A DNA stretch of 64,000 bases from Pedobacter mendelii (GCF_014635725.1 NZ_BMDJ01000012.1:1-64000), one strand, 5' to 3'. Positions 1 through 8,560 are shown, numbered from the stretch's first letter. Notes: generated from the sequence alone by a model not told the origin. Translations and numbers: made by a program.

Positions 1-130
1 TCAAGGGGGTCAATTTGGATTGGCGCAAAGGGGTCTTTTTCCTTTGGCGAACCTTATCAAATTAACTCGGCTAAGGGGAACTTTTTAGATTGGCGAAGAG
101 GGGTCAATTTGAAGCGGTTTATCCACTAAG
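1..130 (+). repeat. IS21-type terminal repeats at window edge
   Basis: A motif is repeated here: GGGGTCAATTTGGATTGGCG at 7-26 and GGGGTCAATTTGAAGCGG at 100-117, with GATTGGCG at 19-26 and again at 88-95. Multiple short repeats of this sort are the usual structure of IS21-family ends. A related mosaic lies at 14634-14741, and an IstB remnant lies at 6977-7085. I infer that the end of an IS21-like element, or a scar of one, sits at the left edge. The transposase genes are not in the window on this side. Confidence 0.5.
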
Positions 131-752
131 GGCTAACAAAATATATATCTTTTTCATAACACATAAAAAAAGCCTTAAACTTATCTTATAGCATTTTTTA
201 TCTACTGCCCATAGCAAAATCTCGCAATTTTTCGCAATAGATGGTAGGCTAATAGTTGCTCTTCTGGATTCACGACGGTTTGATCCTTTAGTTATTTAAG
301 GTGTTGATATTAAAATGTTAACGGTTGAGGCATTTTGACAACAGCAACGCTATGAACTAATTGAATAAGCTGTTGTGCATTTATGATAAATTAATTTTGA
401 ATTTCTTTAAACTTCGGGTGAAAACAAAGAAATTAAGGTATTGTATCATTGGATGCAGTAATTATAGATAGGATTCTCAGGCCTAGGCCTTGAAAGTATT
501 TTGCCAAATTGATGTTGATTTAAAATTGACCTTTAAGCTATGGAATATTGGTTTTAATCCTCTTTCTAATTTTAGATTATAAAATATTTCTGCCCTAATA
601 TTGATTAAAATTTATTATTAGGTGACTATAGGTTATCGCAATAATGAAACAAACCCACGATTTAACTACATTATTGATTGATTCAGCTACACTGAAAATT
701 TTGTATCAGGCCATATTTGTGTTATCAGTTTAAACAAATAAAATTAAAAAAA
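131..752. other. non-coding stretch
   Basis: I see no convincing coding frame here. There is a short inverted repeat (aatttcttt / aaagaaatt) near 408-443 and a GGCCTAGGCC palindrome at 480-489. The stretch is AT-rich and is probably the leader of the dehydrogenase operon. No exact TAnnTTTG box was found close to the first gene. Confidence 0.4.
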
Positions 753-1595
753 ATGGACACAAAAAAAGTATGGTTTGTTACAGGAGCTTCCAGAGGGTTA
801 GGGCTTACTTTAGTGAAAAAACTTTTAGCAAATGGTTACCGTGTAGCAGCGACATCCCGCAACCAACAATCATTAGTGCAAGAAGTAGGTAAAACATCTG
901 ATTTATTCCTTCCGCTTAAAATGGATTTAACAAACAATGAAAATGTAAAGGCAACAATTGATAAGTGTATACAGCATTTCGGCAAAATTGATGTTGTTGT
1001 GAATAATGCAGGCTTCGGATTAATTGGTACTTTGGAAGAATTGAGCGATAGTGAAGTAAGAGATAACTTTGAAGTAAATGTCTTTGGCTCACTCAATGTC
1101 ATAAGAAATGCTGCTACATACTTACGTCAGCAGAAATCTGGATATATTTTCAACATCGCATCTATTGGTGGATATTCAGCAGGTTTTGCCGGTTTTGGAA
1201 TATACTGTTCAACTAAATTTGCTGTGGCTGGATTCACAGAAGGACTAGCAGAGGAAATGAAAGAGTTCGGAGTTAATGTTTCTGTAGTTTATCCTGGATA
1301 TTTCAGGACAAATTTCCTTTCAAGTGGATCAGTTAAAACTGCAGCTAAGCCAATAGCTTATTATAAAAGTGCAAGAGCTTCTGAGCAAGCACATCTTAAA
1401 GATATTGACGGTAACCAGCCAAATGATCCTGAGCGTGCTGCGGAAATTTTAATGGAGGTTAGTGAACTCTATGCCCCTCCTGTACATCTTTTTTTGGGAA
1501 AAGACGCCTATGCAGTAGCCAATCAAAAAATAGAACTTATACAACAAACCATGGCTGAATATAAGAATTTAGGTACTTCAACTGATATTAAATAA
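753..1595 (+). CDS. short-chain dehydrogenase/reductase (SDR)
   Basis: This is a classical SDR oxidoreductase of 280 residues from the chosen start, with a Rossmann fold that binds NAD(P). Visible motifs are the cofactor loop TGASRGLG at residues 10-17, NNAG at 84-87, and the catalytic set Ser137, Tyr151 and Lys155 (YCSTK). The frame is open upstream to 717, but the ATG at 753 places the first beta strand and glycine loop where SDRs normally have them, so I prefer it. The substrate cannot be told from sequence. It is first in a tight operon with a second SDR (13-bp gap), an Atu4866-family protein and an AraC regulator. Comparable SDR/AraC groups often deal with reactive carbonyls or xenobiotics, but that is inference. 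Confidence 0.9.
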   Translation: MDTKKVWFVTGASRGLGLTLVKKLLANGYRVAATSRNQQSLVQEVGKTSDLFLPLKMDLTNNENVKATIDKCIQHFGKIDVVVNNAGFGLIGTLEELSDSEVRDNFEVNVFGSLNVIRNAATYLRQQKSGYIFNIASIGGYSAGFAGFGIYCSTKFAVAGFTEGLAEEMKEFGVNVSVVYPGYFRTNFLSSGSVKTAAKPIAYYKSARASEQAHLKDIDGNQPNDPERAAEILMEVSELYAPPVHLFLGKDAYAVANQKIELIQQTMAEYKNLGTSTDIK

Positions 1596-1608
1596 ATAAT
1601 TATAGAAA

Positions 1609-2505
1609 ATGGAAATACAAAATCAATTAACAGTTCTCATCACAGGAGCTGGATCTGGAATGGGTTTGCATACAGCACAAACATTAGTACTAGCAGGCCA
1701 TAAGGTTTATGCGGGAATACGTGATCCGAAGGGAAGAAATATCCATAAATCTACCAAACTACATGAATATGTAGAAAATTATGGTAAACATGTAGATATA
1801 GTAGACCTTGATATTCACCTCCAAGACTCTTGTGAAAAAGCTGCGCAAAAAATAATTGAAAATGAAGGGACAATAGATGTTGTTATTCATAATGCTGCCC
1901 ATTTGTTTATAGGGTATTCTGAAGCTTTTACACCAGAGCAGATTGCGAGTTCAGTGAATACAAATGTTCTTGGTGCCCACAGACTTAACCGAGCCGTTTT
2001 GCCCTATATGAGAAAGCAAGCAGGTGGATTAATTTTATATGTGGGAAGTGGAATTACCAATGTTACCGCTCCATTTATGACTCCTTATGTTATTGGAAAA
2101 GCAGCTTTGGATGCTTTAGCAGAAAACACCGCTTATGAAATAAGTCAGTTTGGAGTAGAAACAACGATCTTGATGCCAGGGGTTTTCATGGATGGTACAT
2201 CCCACTTTGAGACAGCAGAATTTCCAAAAGATCAATCTGTATTGAATGAGTATAATAGGTTGAAGGAAGATTATGAAAATTATGATGAAGGGTTAAAAAA
2301 ATTGTTCAGATTCGGAGATGCGCCTATTCAAGGAGTTGCAGATAAAATCGTTGAGATTTTAGCAATGCCCAAAGGAATGCGTCCTTTAAGAGATACGATC
2401 GATTATTCAGACTGGTTGGCAGAACCAGGAAATGCCGTGAGAGAAACCTTAACAGAAAGAGCTTTCAAAATTATGGGTTATAGCCATCTTTTGACAGTTA
2501 AATAG
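1609..2505 (+). CDS. short-chain dehydrogenase/reductase (SDR), second copy
   Basis: A 298-residue SDR that is divergent from its upstream neighbour, so this is not a recent duplication. The cofactor motif is TGAGSGMG at residues 12-19. The usual NNAG is changed to HNAA at 94-97. Ser147, Tyr160 and Lys164 (YVIGK) form the catalytic set. The C-terminal 80 residues are longer than in minimal SDRs and probably shape the substrate pocket. It begins 13 bp after the preceding stop, so the two are almost certainly co-transcribed. The altered NNAG motif may change cofactor or substrate geometry but does not by itself suggest loss of activity. The substrate is unknown. Confidence 0.9.
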   Translation: MEIQNQLTVLITGAGSGMGLHTAQTLVLAGHKVYAGIRDPKGRNIHKSTKLHEYVENYGKHVDIVDLDIHLQDSCEKAAQKIIENEGTIDVVIHNAAHLFIGYSEAFTPEQIASSVNTNVLGAHRLNRAVLPYMRKQAGGLILYVGSGITNVTAPFMTPYVIGKAALDALAENTAYEISQFGVETTILMPGVFMDGTSHFETAEFPKDQSVLNEYNRLKEDYENYDEGLKKLFRFGDAPIQGVADKIVEILAMPKGMRPLRDTIDYSDWLAEPGNAVRETLTERAFKIMGYSHLLTVK

Positions 2506-2567
2506 CATCTATCTATTCGGGGTTGAAAATTATCAACTCCGAATATTCTGGTATTAATGAGAAAAAT

Positions 2568-2975
2568 ATGAGACTATTTATTATAACATCCATGATATTA
2601 ATTGTCTGCTTTTGCCATCTTAATCAGATTAAGATAGACGAAGATATTGTAAAAAATGATGCGTTATGGATAGTACCAACAATGAGTCAATTACAAGAAA
2701 ATAAAAGAAAAATGATCATGAAATTAACTATCGAAGAATCAAAAGAATATATCGGCATGTGGGTAACTAAAGACGGTTATATACGTCACGAATTATTGCC
2801 AAATAACAGATATGACGAAGCAAGAGGAAGTAAGATGAGTGCTTATCAAGGTAAATACAATGTAAGAGCAAACCACATTAATTATAAAGACGACACGGGA
2901 TTCAATGCAGACGGTGAATTTAAGGACGGCATTTTGTATCATGCAGGTATGATATTATATAAAGAAAAGAATTAA
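2568..2975 (+). CDS. Atu4866 domain-containing protein
   Basis: A small protein whose C-terminal ~80 residues match the Atu4866 family as I know it: a run containing GMWVTKDGYIRHELLP, then RYDEARG, AYQGKY, then DDTGF and YHAGM. The family is a small beta-rich fold found beside SDRs and AraC regulators; its biochemical role is not established. The frame is open from a TTG at 2523, but the ATG at 2568 gives a hydrophobic N-terminus (MRLFIITSMILIVC) that could be a signal or lipoprotein segment. Another ATG lies inside, before the conserved domain, so the start is uncertain. It sits 17-62 bp after the second SDR, depending on the start, and 10 bp before the AraC gene, as part of the same operon. 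Confidence 0.75.
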   Translation: MRLFIITSMILIVCFCHLNQIKIDEDIVKNDALWIVPTMSQLQENKRKMIMKLTIEESKEYIGMWVTKDGYIRHELLPNNRYDEARGSKMSAYQGKYNVRANHINYKDDTGFNADGEFKDGILYHAGMILYKEKN

Positions 2976-2985
2976 TTTAGTAACT

Positions 2986-3900
2986 ATGAAACATACTTTT
3001 CGTTTTAATTCGATAGCAGAATTTCACGACTTTTGCAATCTTCCACATCCAGAACATCCTTTAATTAGCTTAATAGATTATAGTGAAGTTTCTTATCCTA
3101 TTGATGATACTGAAATGAAGTGGATACAAGAATTTTATTCTGTTGGTTTAAAGCGGAATGTAAACGCCAAATTTAATTACGGACAACAGCAGTATGATTT
3201 TGACTCTGGCGTATTAACATTTGTATCTCCGCTTCAATTTTTGAGACTGGAAATAGACCCAGATGTAGTAGTAGAGCCTACTGGCTGGCTTTTATTGGTT
3301 CATCCTGATTTTTTATGGAATTCAGCTTTGGCTAAAAAAATAAAATCTTATGATTTTTTTCAATATTCTGCAAATGAGGCGCTATTTCTATCTGATCGAG
3401 AAGAACAAATTATTGTAAATATTCTTCAAAATATACAAAAAGAATATCAATCCAATATCGATAAATTTAGTCAGGAGATTATTATTGCCCAATTGGAGAT
3501 GTTGCTTATTTATTCAGAAAGATTTTATGAACGTCAGTTTATTACCCGAAAAAAATCTAATTATGAATTGTTTGAACGTTTTGAAAAAATACTTTCAGAC
3601 TATTTTTATGCTGGAAAATTATTGGAAAATGGAATTCCAACAGTATCTGGTATTGCCGAAAATCTAAATATCTCCCCTAACTATTTAGGAACACTTTTAA
3701 GGAGGCACACACAGCAGAATACCCAACAGCACATTCAACACAAAATAGTTGATTTTGCTAAAGAAAAGCTTAGTACAACGCAGCTATCCGTCAGTGAGAT
3801 CGCCTACCTGTTAGGGTTTGAGCATCCGCAGTCGTTTGGTAAATTATTTAAACAGAAGACAGGTCAAACGCCTGTACAATTCAGGCAGTTGTTTAACTGA
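2986..3900 (+). CDS. AraC-family transcriptional regulator
   Basis: A 304-residue regulator. The N-terminal ~190 residues form a sensor domain of unknown ligand. The C-terminal ~100 residues form the double helix-turn-helix of the AraC/XylS family. The signature is SVSEIAYLLGFEHPQSF followed by FGKLFKQKTGQTPVQFR, the usual second-helix and PxxFR ending. It lies 10 bp after the Atu4866 gene and most likely controls the operon it ends, which is common for such clusters. It may be an activator responding to the substrate of the two dehydrogenases; that is inference. Confidence 0.9.
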   Translation: MKHTFRFNSIAEFHDFCNLPHPEHPLISLIDYSEVSYPIDDTEMKWIQEFYSVGLKRNVNAKFNYGQQQYDFDSGVLTFVSPLQFLRLEIDPDVVVEPTGWLLLVHPDFLWNSALAKKIKSYDFFQYSANEALFLSDREEQIIVNILQNIQKEYQSNIDKFSQEIIIAQLEMLLIYSERFYERQFITRKKSNYELFERFEKILSDYFYAGKLLENGIPTVSGIAENLNISPNYLGTLLRRHTQQNTQQHIQHKIVDFAKEKLSTTQLSVSEIAYLLGFEHPQSFGKLFKQKTGQTPVQFRQLFN

Positions 3901-4075
3901 CCTAGCACGTCAAATCATGAAATAGGATTTTATGTAGTTGGGTTCTCATTTTAAATTCAACAGTTTCGATTATCATTAAAAGAGAAAATATTAATCAGTT
4001 TATTGGATAGAACAAAATCATCTTTCTTATAAAACGCTCTCAACTATATCCTAAAACGCATTTAAATAATCGAAC

Positions 4076-4951
4076 TCAAATTTTAAGCGTTTTAATCCAT
4101 TGAATAGCGAAGTTAACCGGTTCTGGTGATTCTGCAGACGCTGTATTGTGCCCCAATTCAGGAAACAATTTGAATTCATAATACTTATTTTTTGCTTGAA
4201 GCACCCGAAGGCGTTCTATTGATAAACTTACAGGTGCCTGGATATCTTTAGCACCGAAAAGCCAAAGGCCGGGAATAGAAAGCTTAGAGAGGGCATCACG
4301 AGGATCGGTAGCCTTAAACGGATAGCGATCAGGATCATTATTAATGTGTTCCCGTACCTCAGCTTCAGTATGCATTTCCCAAAATTTAGCATTCCCCGCG
4401 GTATAAAATTGAAATCGTAACTGTTCGAGCGTATTCACCATTGGGCCGCTAAACAAAACTATAAAGTTAACTTTAGCATTTTTCTTCGCAGCCAACGGAA
4501 TTACCCAGCCGGCCTGACTAAAACCCAATAAACCCAAAGGAACATGTTTGGTGGGCAAATGCACCGATAAGGCATTAAGTGCGGCGCTGGCATCTGAAGC
4601 CAATAGGTCGAGGTTAGCCGCATCAATATTATTGGTGCCAACTTCTGGTCCGGCATACACCCCTCCCGATTTTCCTACGCCACGTTTATCGTAAGTAAAT
4701 ACTGTGATGCCATTGCTCGCCAAAAGCGATGCCACGCCCACCATCCTGTTTTCCTGACCTGAGCCATGCACCAAAACAACAATTGCGTTGGAATGCCCCG
4801 GTTTAAAGAGGGTGCCTTCCAGCTCGGCTCCGGCACTCTTAAATTTAATATTTTCGGTGGTGAAGCGCTGCTGAGCGGTAAAATCGGGTGCATTTTGTGC
4901 ATACAGCACGGTGCTGAAGCAACAGCATAAAATAAGTAAACAAGATTTCAT
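4076..4951 (-). CDS. secreted alpha/beta hydrolase
   Basis: A 291-residue alpha/beta-hydrolase-fold protein with an N-terminal signal peptide (MKSCLLILCCCFSTVLYAQ) ending at a typical AQ cleavage site. The frame extends to 4978, but the ATG at 4951 puts the signal peptide at the true N-terminus. The oxyanion-side motif is VHGSGQ. The nucleophile elbow is GFSQAG, with the Ser as catalytic residue. A later Asp (FGAKD) and His (ELGHN) complete a triad. It resembles the dienelactone hydrolase and acyl-peptidase-like group, so an esterase or peptidase acting in the periplasm is likely; the substrate is unknown. It stands alone, with the 21-bp repeat array upstream. GC content looks higher than in the genes at 1-3900. 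Confidence 0.85.
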   Translation of the reverse strand: MKSCLLILCCCFSTVLYAQNAPDFTAQQRFTTENIKFKSAGAELEGTLFKPGHSNAIVVLVHGSGQENRMVGVASLLASNGITVFTYDKRGVGKSGGVYAGPEVGTNNIDAANLDLLASDASAALNALSVHLPTKHVPLGLLGFSQAGWVIPLAAKKNAKVNFIVLFSGPMVNTLEQLRFQFYTAGNAKFWEMHTEAEVREHINNDPDRYPFKATDPRDALSKLSIPGLWLFGAKDIQAPVSLSIERLRVLQAKNKYYEFKLFPELGHNTASAESPEPVNFAIQWIKTLKI

Positions 4952-5273
4952 TTTTTTTGATTTAAAGGATCTTAGCATGCCAGTTATAATTGTTTAATGG
5001 TAGGGCAAGATACTTTTACGGGAAAGGGTAAAAGGATAAATGTGATGGAATGATGGATAAATGTGATTAAAGCCGGGTTATGTGATGTATTTGCCAGCTG
5101 CTGGCTCGTTTTTCTTTTTTTTGCCAGAGAAATGAATAGCTGCCGGGCAACCACATTAAAAACGGGCAATTGCATTTCGTTAGGGATTATTGTTTATGAA
5201 ATAGGCTGTTCAGTTTTTGGTGACCAGACTATTTAATGGCTGGCCACTTTCAACCTGCCTTTTATTACCCCGG

Positions 5274-5441
5274 GGCTACATTTAGCTAGCCCGAAGCTAG
5301 CTTTTACACCCTAAAAGCTACATCTTTCTACCTTTGAGCTACCTTTTGGTACCTTAAGGCTACATCTTTATACCTTTAAGCACCATCTTTCTAGTCCTGA
5401 GCTTATTCTTTCTACCTCAGAGCTACCTTTTAGTACCTCAT
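5274..5441 (+). repeat. 21-bp-period degenerate tandem array (8 units)
   Basis: Eight consecutive units of exactly 21 bp start at 5274, 5295, 5316, 5337, 5358, 5379, 5400 and 5421. The consensus is close to AGCTACATCTTTCTACCTTTG. No unit is gained or lost a base, although the letters vary. Unit 2 contains TAG in the seven-codon frame, so the array is not coding in that phase. It lies between two minus-strand genes, downstream of 5584-6060 and upstream of the hydrolase. The period of two helical turns recalls iterons or arrays bound by protein, but the function is unknown. Confidence 0.85.
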
Positions 5442-5467
5442 AGGTACTAAAAGGTAGCTCTGAGGTA
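5413..5467. repeat. 26-bp perfect inverted repeat
   Basis: The arms 5413-5438 and 5442-5467 are perfect reverse complements over 26 bp and are separated by 3 nt (cat). The left arm is the last part of the 21-bp array (end of unit 7 plus unit 8), so the right arm is an inverted copy of the array's end. It could act as a terminator for the gene at 5584-6060, but there is no clear T-run on the minus strand. It may instead be the product of template switching during replication. Confidence 0.9.
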
Positions 5468-5583
5468 CTTTTAAATAGCAATGGAGGCCGATTTTGTAAA
5501 TTCGGTCTCCATGCCTAATCAATAGAAAACAATCTGAAATTTTAGAATTTTAAGGAATCCTTTCCTTTAAACTTTCGATTTTA

Positions 5584-6060
5584 TTAAGGCGTAATGGGCT
5601 GTTTGGCACGTCCTGGAAAACGCTTTTTCAAATCATCATGCATTACCTGTGTGCCTGGGATATTTGAACGACTTGCGCCTTTTATGGAATGATAAATTAC
5701 TAAAGACGCTTCGTAGGCTTCGCCACCGGCAACCATACTCATGTCTTCTAAGGCCCTCGAAATGGTATTTAACTGTTGAAAAAGGGCATAAACCTCGGCG
5801 GCTAATTTGTAATCTTTCCTGGCTTCGTTTAAGTCGATGTAATTCGGAACCAGCGCAGGGTTTTGTGTGGCATACTCTAATGTTTTGTTCACAAATGCCA
5901 GTGTTTTATCGCCCATCTTTAAGGTCGACATCCGCTCTTCTGCCGTTAAATTAATTTTAGAAATGGGCAGTAAAACGGTTTTTAACTTTTCAATTGCTGC
6001 TGAAATGGAAGCAGATTCTTCCGGGCTAATCTCAATAGAGATTTGGTTGCTTAAACTCAT
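5584..6060 (-). CDS. hypothetical helical protein
   Basis: A 158-residue protein that I do not recognise. It is predicted to be soluble and mostly alpha-helical, with no signal peptide or membrane segment. The N-terminus is rich in Ser, Glu and Ile (SPEESASISAAIEKL), and the C-terminus ends in a basic stretch (KKRFPGRAKQ). Base composition is richer in GC than the surrounding non-coding DNA, which supports a real gene. It reads toward the 21-bp array and palindrome, which may lie in its 3' untranslated region. Confidence 0.65.
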   Translation of the reverse strand: MSLSNQISIEISPEESASISAAIEKLKTVLLPISKINLTAEERMSTLKMGDKTLAFVNKTLEYATQNPALVPNYIDLNEARKDYKLAAEVYALFQQLNTISRALEDMSMVAGGEAYEASLVIYHSIKGASRSNIPGTQVMHDDLKKRFPGRAKQPITP

Positions 6061-6585
6061 AATTTTGGTTTTTAATTGAAATATTTAGGTTAATTATCTT
6101 TTATATTTTTTATCAAAAAAACAAAACCATAGAACCTTTGCCGATAAGGGCAATGGATAAGGCTTTACGCTTTATTTTTTTTCAGCAAAATTTGGGATGA
6201 TTAACCATAATAACCAAAGGGAAGGGCTGGCTAGGGCATGGTTTTTTATAGGGATAACTGGGGCTTAAATATATAAAAAATGATTGTAATTTAAATTTTT
6301 ATAAGAAAGATTTTAAGCGGTGTGTCTTTTGCTATTCTGCTAATAACATCAGGTAGGTTTCTGTAAAAGTAAATCGCTGCGGACGCTAATAGCAAGAACA
6401 AGCCTCACCAGGTATGTTCATTCCAGATTCGCCGGGGTTATTTAATTACTATCATCATTTCATATTCTTATAATCTTTCGACAAATGAGAAATTTAAAAC
6501 TTAGGTGCATTTGACATGATGGCATACAGGTCTATTTATGTTTTTGATAATTGAATGTGGCTAATTTCCTTATCCAGTCTGTGTA
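6061..6585. other. non-coding stretch
   Basis: About 525 bp with no supported gene. It contains the presumed promoter region of the minus-strand gene ending at 6060, and AT-rich DNA leading into the insertion-sequence debris at 6586-7085. Confidence 0.4.
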
Positions 6586-6622
6586 TTTCACTAAAAGTGG
6601 TTCTTCATCACTTTTAGTGAAA
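6586..6622. repeat. 14-bp perfect hairpin
   Basis: Arms 6586-6599 and 6609-6622 are perfect reverse complements (TTCACTAAAAGTG core) around a 9-nt loop. It sits 14 bp beyond the stop of the IS630-like remnant, so it could be a terminator or an end structure of that element. Confidence 0.7.
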
Positions 6623-6635
6623 GTATATTAAATAA

Positions 6636-6905
6636 TTACACTTTGTATACTAAGCCGACTTTCTCCAGCAAATTATAGACCTGCGCTTTCTGATATTCCA
6701 GTCCGTAATCCATTTTGATCCATTGTACTAGTAAAGGTCCCGTCCATTTCTCTGATTTAAAACCATATTTTTCGGGTCTCTCTTTTAGTACCAATGTTTT
6801 GATCCTTGGCAGCTATTCATTTGATAACGCACTACGCCTTCCACGCCTTTTGCATTTGTATGCTGCTTATTTTGGACCTATTCCTGCCAAAATCATTTTG
6901 AAATT
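6636..6905 (-). pseudogene. IS630-type transposase N-terminal remnant
   Basis: Reading the minus strand gives a continuous frame with the winged-helix DNA-binding pattern of IS630-family transposases: GRRSALSNE, then a TAG, then LPRIKTLVLKERPEKYGF, then EKWTGPLLVQWIK, then YGLEYQKAQVYNLLEKVG. The internal TAG at the position of a usual Gln, and a TAA further upstream (after GIGPK), mark it as dead. The catalytic DDE part is missing. The opposite-strand open frame at 6715-6927 is its shadow. Its limits are approximate at the upstream side. Confidence 0.6.
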
Positions 6906-6976
6906 AAACGCTTCAAAGATGAAGTAAGAAATGAAATTATTTTAAATAAAAAAGATACCCAAACTGTGATGAAGGA

Positions 6977-7085
6977 TTAAGCAGGAAAATTCAAACAATT
7001 TTTTCTAAGGGATTCACCTTCAAACTCAATACGGTATGAGTAAAAAACTATCCGGTCGAGAATAGCGATTACAATAAACGCAACT
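6977..7085 (-). pseudogene. istB: IstB (IS21 helper ATPase) C-terminal remnant
   Basis: On the minus strand a short frame ending at a TAA (6977-6979) reads AILDRIVFYSYRIEF followed by EGESLRKN. This closely matches the conserved IstB ending (ADAILDRLVH.AHRIELKGESMRK). Upstream in the same frame a stop appears at once, so only the last ~34 codons survive. With the end repeats at 1-130 and 14634-14741 it shows that IS21-type elements have been active here. It directly abuts the IS630-like remnant. Confidence 0.7.
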
Positions 7086-7277
7086 ATTCACTTCCCAATA
7101 AATAAATATTAAATTGTAATAGTATTGCACCGCAATTTAGTTTGGCGGTAATGAAATCAAAAAACTACAGATATTTATTTGTAAGCTTACAGAGTCTCCC
7201 TAATAACATTAACTAATAAAATATTTTTTATGATTTATAACTGTATCTTGGCAAGCTAATAAGTAATAATTTAAACA

Positions 7278-7698
7278 ATGAAAAACAAAATTAATCTCTC
7301 TTTTGCTTTTCTTCTTGTGCTGCTGTCGGGTTGTGCAAAAGAAATAGTAAAGCAGAACCCCAACTACTAGATCAAATCATTATCGATGGAGATTCCATAA
7401 AGAAAGATTAGGACAATGGTTTTTGCGGAGTACAGAATTGGGCAAACATAAATTAGTTAATGGGTAGTGGATTTGGGAATCTTTAGAGCATGTTGATAAA
7501 TCAGAAGAGCTTAGAGGAACTGTGATCGGCGGCACCCTTGAAATCAAATTGCAAGCCTATGCCTCAAAAGGGAAATTGGTAGCGGGGATTTATCTGGATT
7601 ATTATCTTAATATGTATGTCGTATGCAAATATGTACCTATTGGTCCTTTACAAACTCAGGATTTTACGAATGTGGCATTTTGGACTGTTGATAATTAG
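7278..7698 (+). pseudogene. broken lipoprotein gene
   Basis: The ATG at 7278 starts a clear lipoprotein signal (MKNKINLSFAFLLVLLSGCAK) that stops after 30 codons. Two other frames then carry on with protein-like sequence: first QLLDQIIIDGDSIKKD, then a long frame reading GQWFLRSTELGKHKLVNG, one TAG, WIWESLEHVDKSEELRG, and so on to AFWTVDN and a stop at 7696-7698. Two frameshifts and one nonsense codon therefore separate a signal peptide from an otherwise intact ~120-residue domain. The family is not recognised. Confidence 0.6.
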
Positions 7699-7714
7699 TT
7701 TAAATTGAAAATCT

Positions 7715-8494
7715 ATGAAAACTGCGTTTATCTATTTTGTCTTCATCGTAGGGATATGCCCATTATTCTTTTCTTTAATTGCCCCCAGAAAAGAGAGTAT
7801 AATAGTTGTCGATATTAAGAGCAAAATTGAATTGGTGCGTATGCCCGATGGAGAATTAATGAATTTTGATACACAGTACCAACTTTTGTTCCTTGACAGC
7901 TTAAATATTGTTAAGGAAGTTGTTACCAGAAATACACTACAAAATAAAATACAAGGAAGAGCTGATTTGCAAGGAGATACTGCGCTTAAAACGGACACTC
8001 TTTACAAATACTTCCTTTTTAAAAGATTTAAAAAGTCTGGAATTTTAATTGATTCGTTACGCACAAAAACTAGCCAAATATTTTCAGTAGACTCGTTAAT
8101 AAAATTAAAAGGCTGGGACAGGGCGGAGACTTATAATGTGGACAACCTCAAGTTGAATGAAGTCGTGAAAAATAATCATTTGGGCTGGACCGTCTCAGAA
8201 AAATACAGTAATCCAAGTAAGAATTTAAAAGATGAAAATGAGCCTGATTCGGTTTACCTATTTTTTGACAGAACATTAAATAATGTACCTTTCTCATTTT
8301 CACACAAGATTGATAAAGATAAGAAGGCTAAACTTTCAAAAATTATATTGGTCTTTAATCCCAAGAAGACTGAGGGATTTGATAGAACTATCCCTAGAAG
8401 AGAATTTTCTTTTGAAATTGTTAAAGTCCAACTAAAAGATCGTAGACAGGTTATTGATCTGTTCGAAATTCTTAGAGGAAGTAAACTGAAATAA
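7715..8494 (+). CDS. hypothetical exported protein
   Basis: A 259-residue protein with an N-terminal hydrophobic segment (FIYFVFIVGICPLFFSLI) that is a signal anchor or an uncleaved signal peptide. The rest is lysine-rich and hydrophilic and probably lies in the periplasm. I recognise no family or catalytic motif. It starts 16 bp after the broken lipoprotein gene, so the two may once have formed an operon. A strong hairpin follows it at 8511-8560. Confidence 0.65.
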   Translation: MKTAFIYFVFIVGICPLFFSLIAPRKESIIVVDIKSKIELVRMPDGELMNFDTQYQLLFLDSLNIVKEVVTRNTLQNKIQGRADLQGDTALKTDTLYKYFLFKRFKKSGILIDSLRTKTSQIFSVDSLIKLKGWDRAETYNVDNLKLNEVVKNNHLGWTVSEKYSNPSKNLKDENEPDSVYLFFDRTLNNVPFSFSHKIDKDKKAKLSKIILVFNPKKTEGFDRTIPRREFSFEIVKVQLKDRRQVIDLFEILRGSKLK

Positions 8495-8510
8495 TGCTAT
8501 TGTTGCGAAA

Positions 8511-8560
8511 AAATTGTCTCGCCTATCTTTAATTTAATTAAATATAGGATGAGACAATTT
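8511..8560 (+). terminator. hairpin after hypothetical gene
   Basis: The arms aaattgtctc-gcctat (8511-8526) and ataggat-gagacaattt (8544-8560) pair with a single bulge around an AT-rich loop. It lies 17 bp past the stop at 8494. A T-run is weak, so efficient termination is only likely. Confidence 0.5.

Noticed and set aside
836..1102. Minus-strand open frame inside the first SDR gene
   Set aside because: Antisense to a gene with full SDR motifs; no family signal.
4984..5175. 63-codon minus-strand frame before the hydrolase
   Set aside because: No domain, signal or composition support, and it lies in a short gap before the start of the hydrolase gene.
6715..6927. 70-codon plus-strand frame
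   Set aside because: Antisense shadow of the IS630-like remnant, whose minus-strand reading matches a known family.
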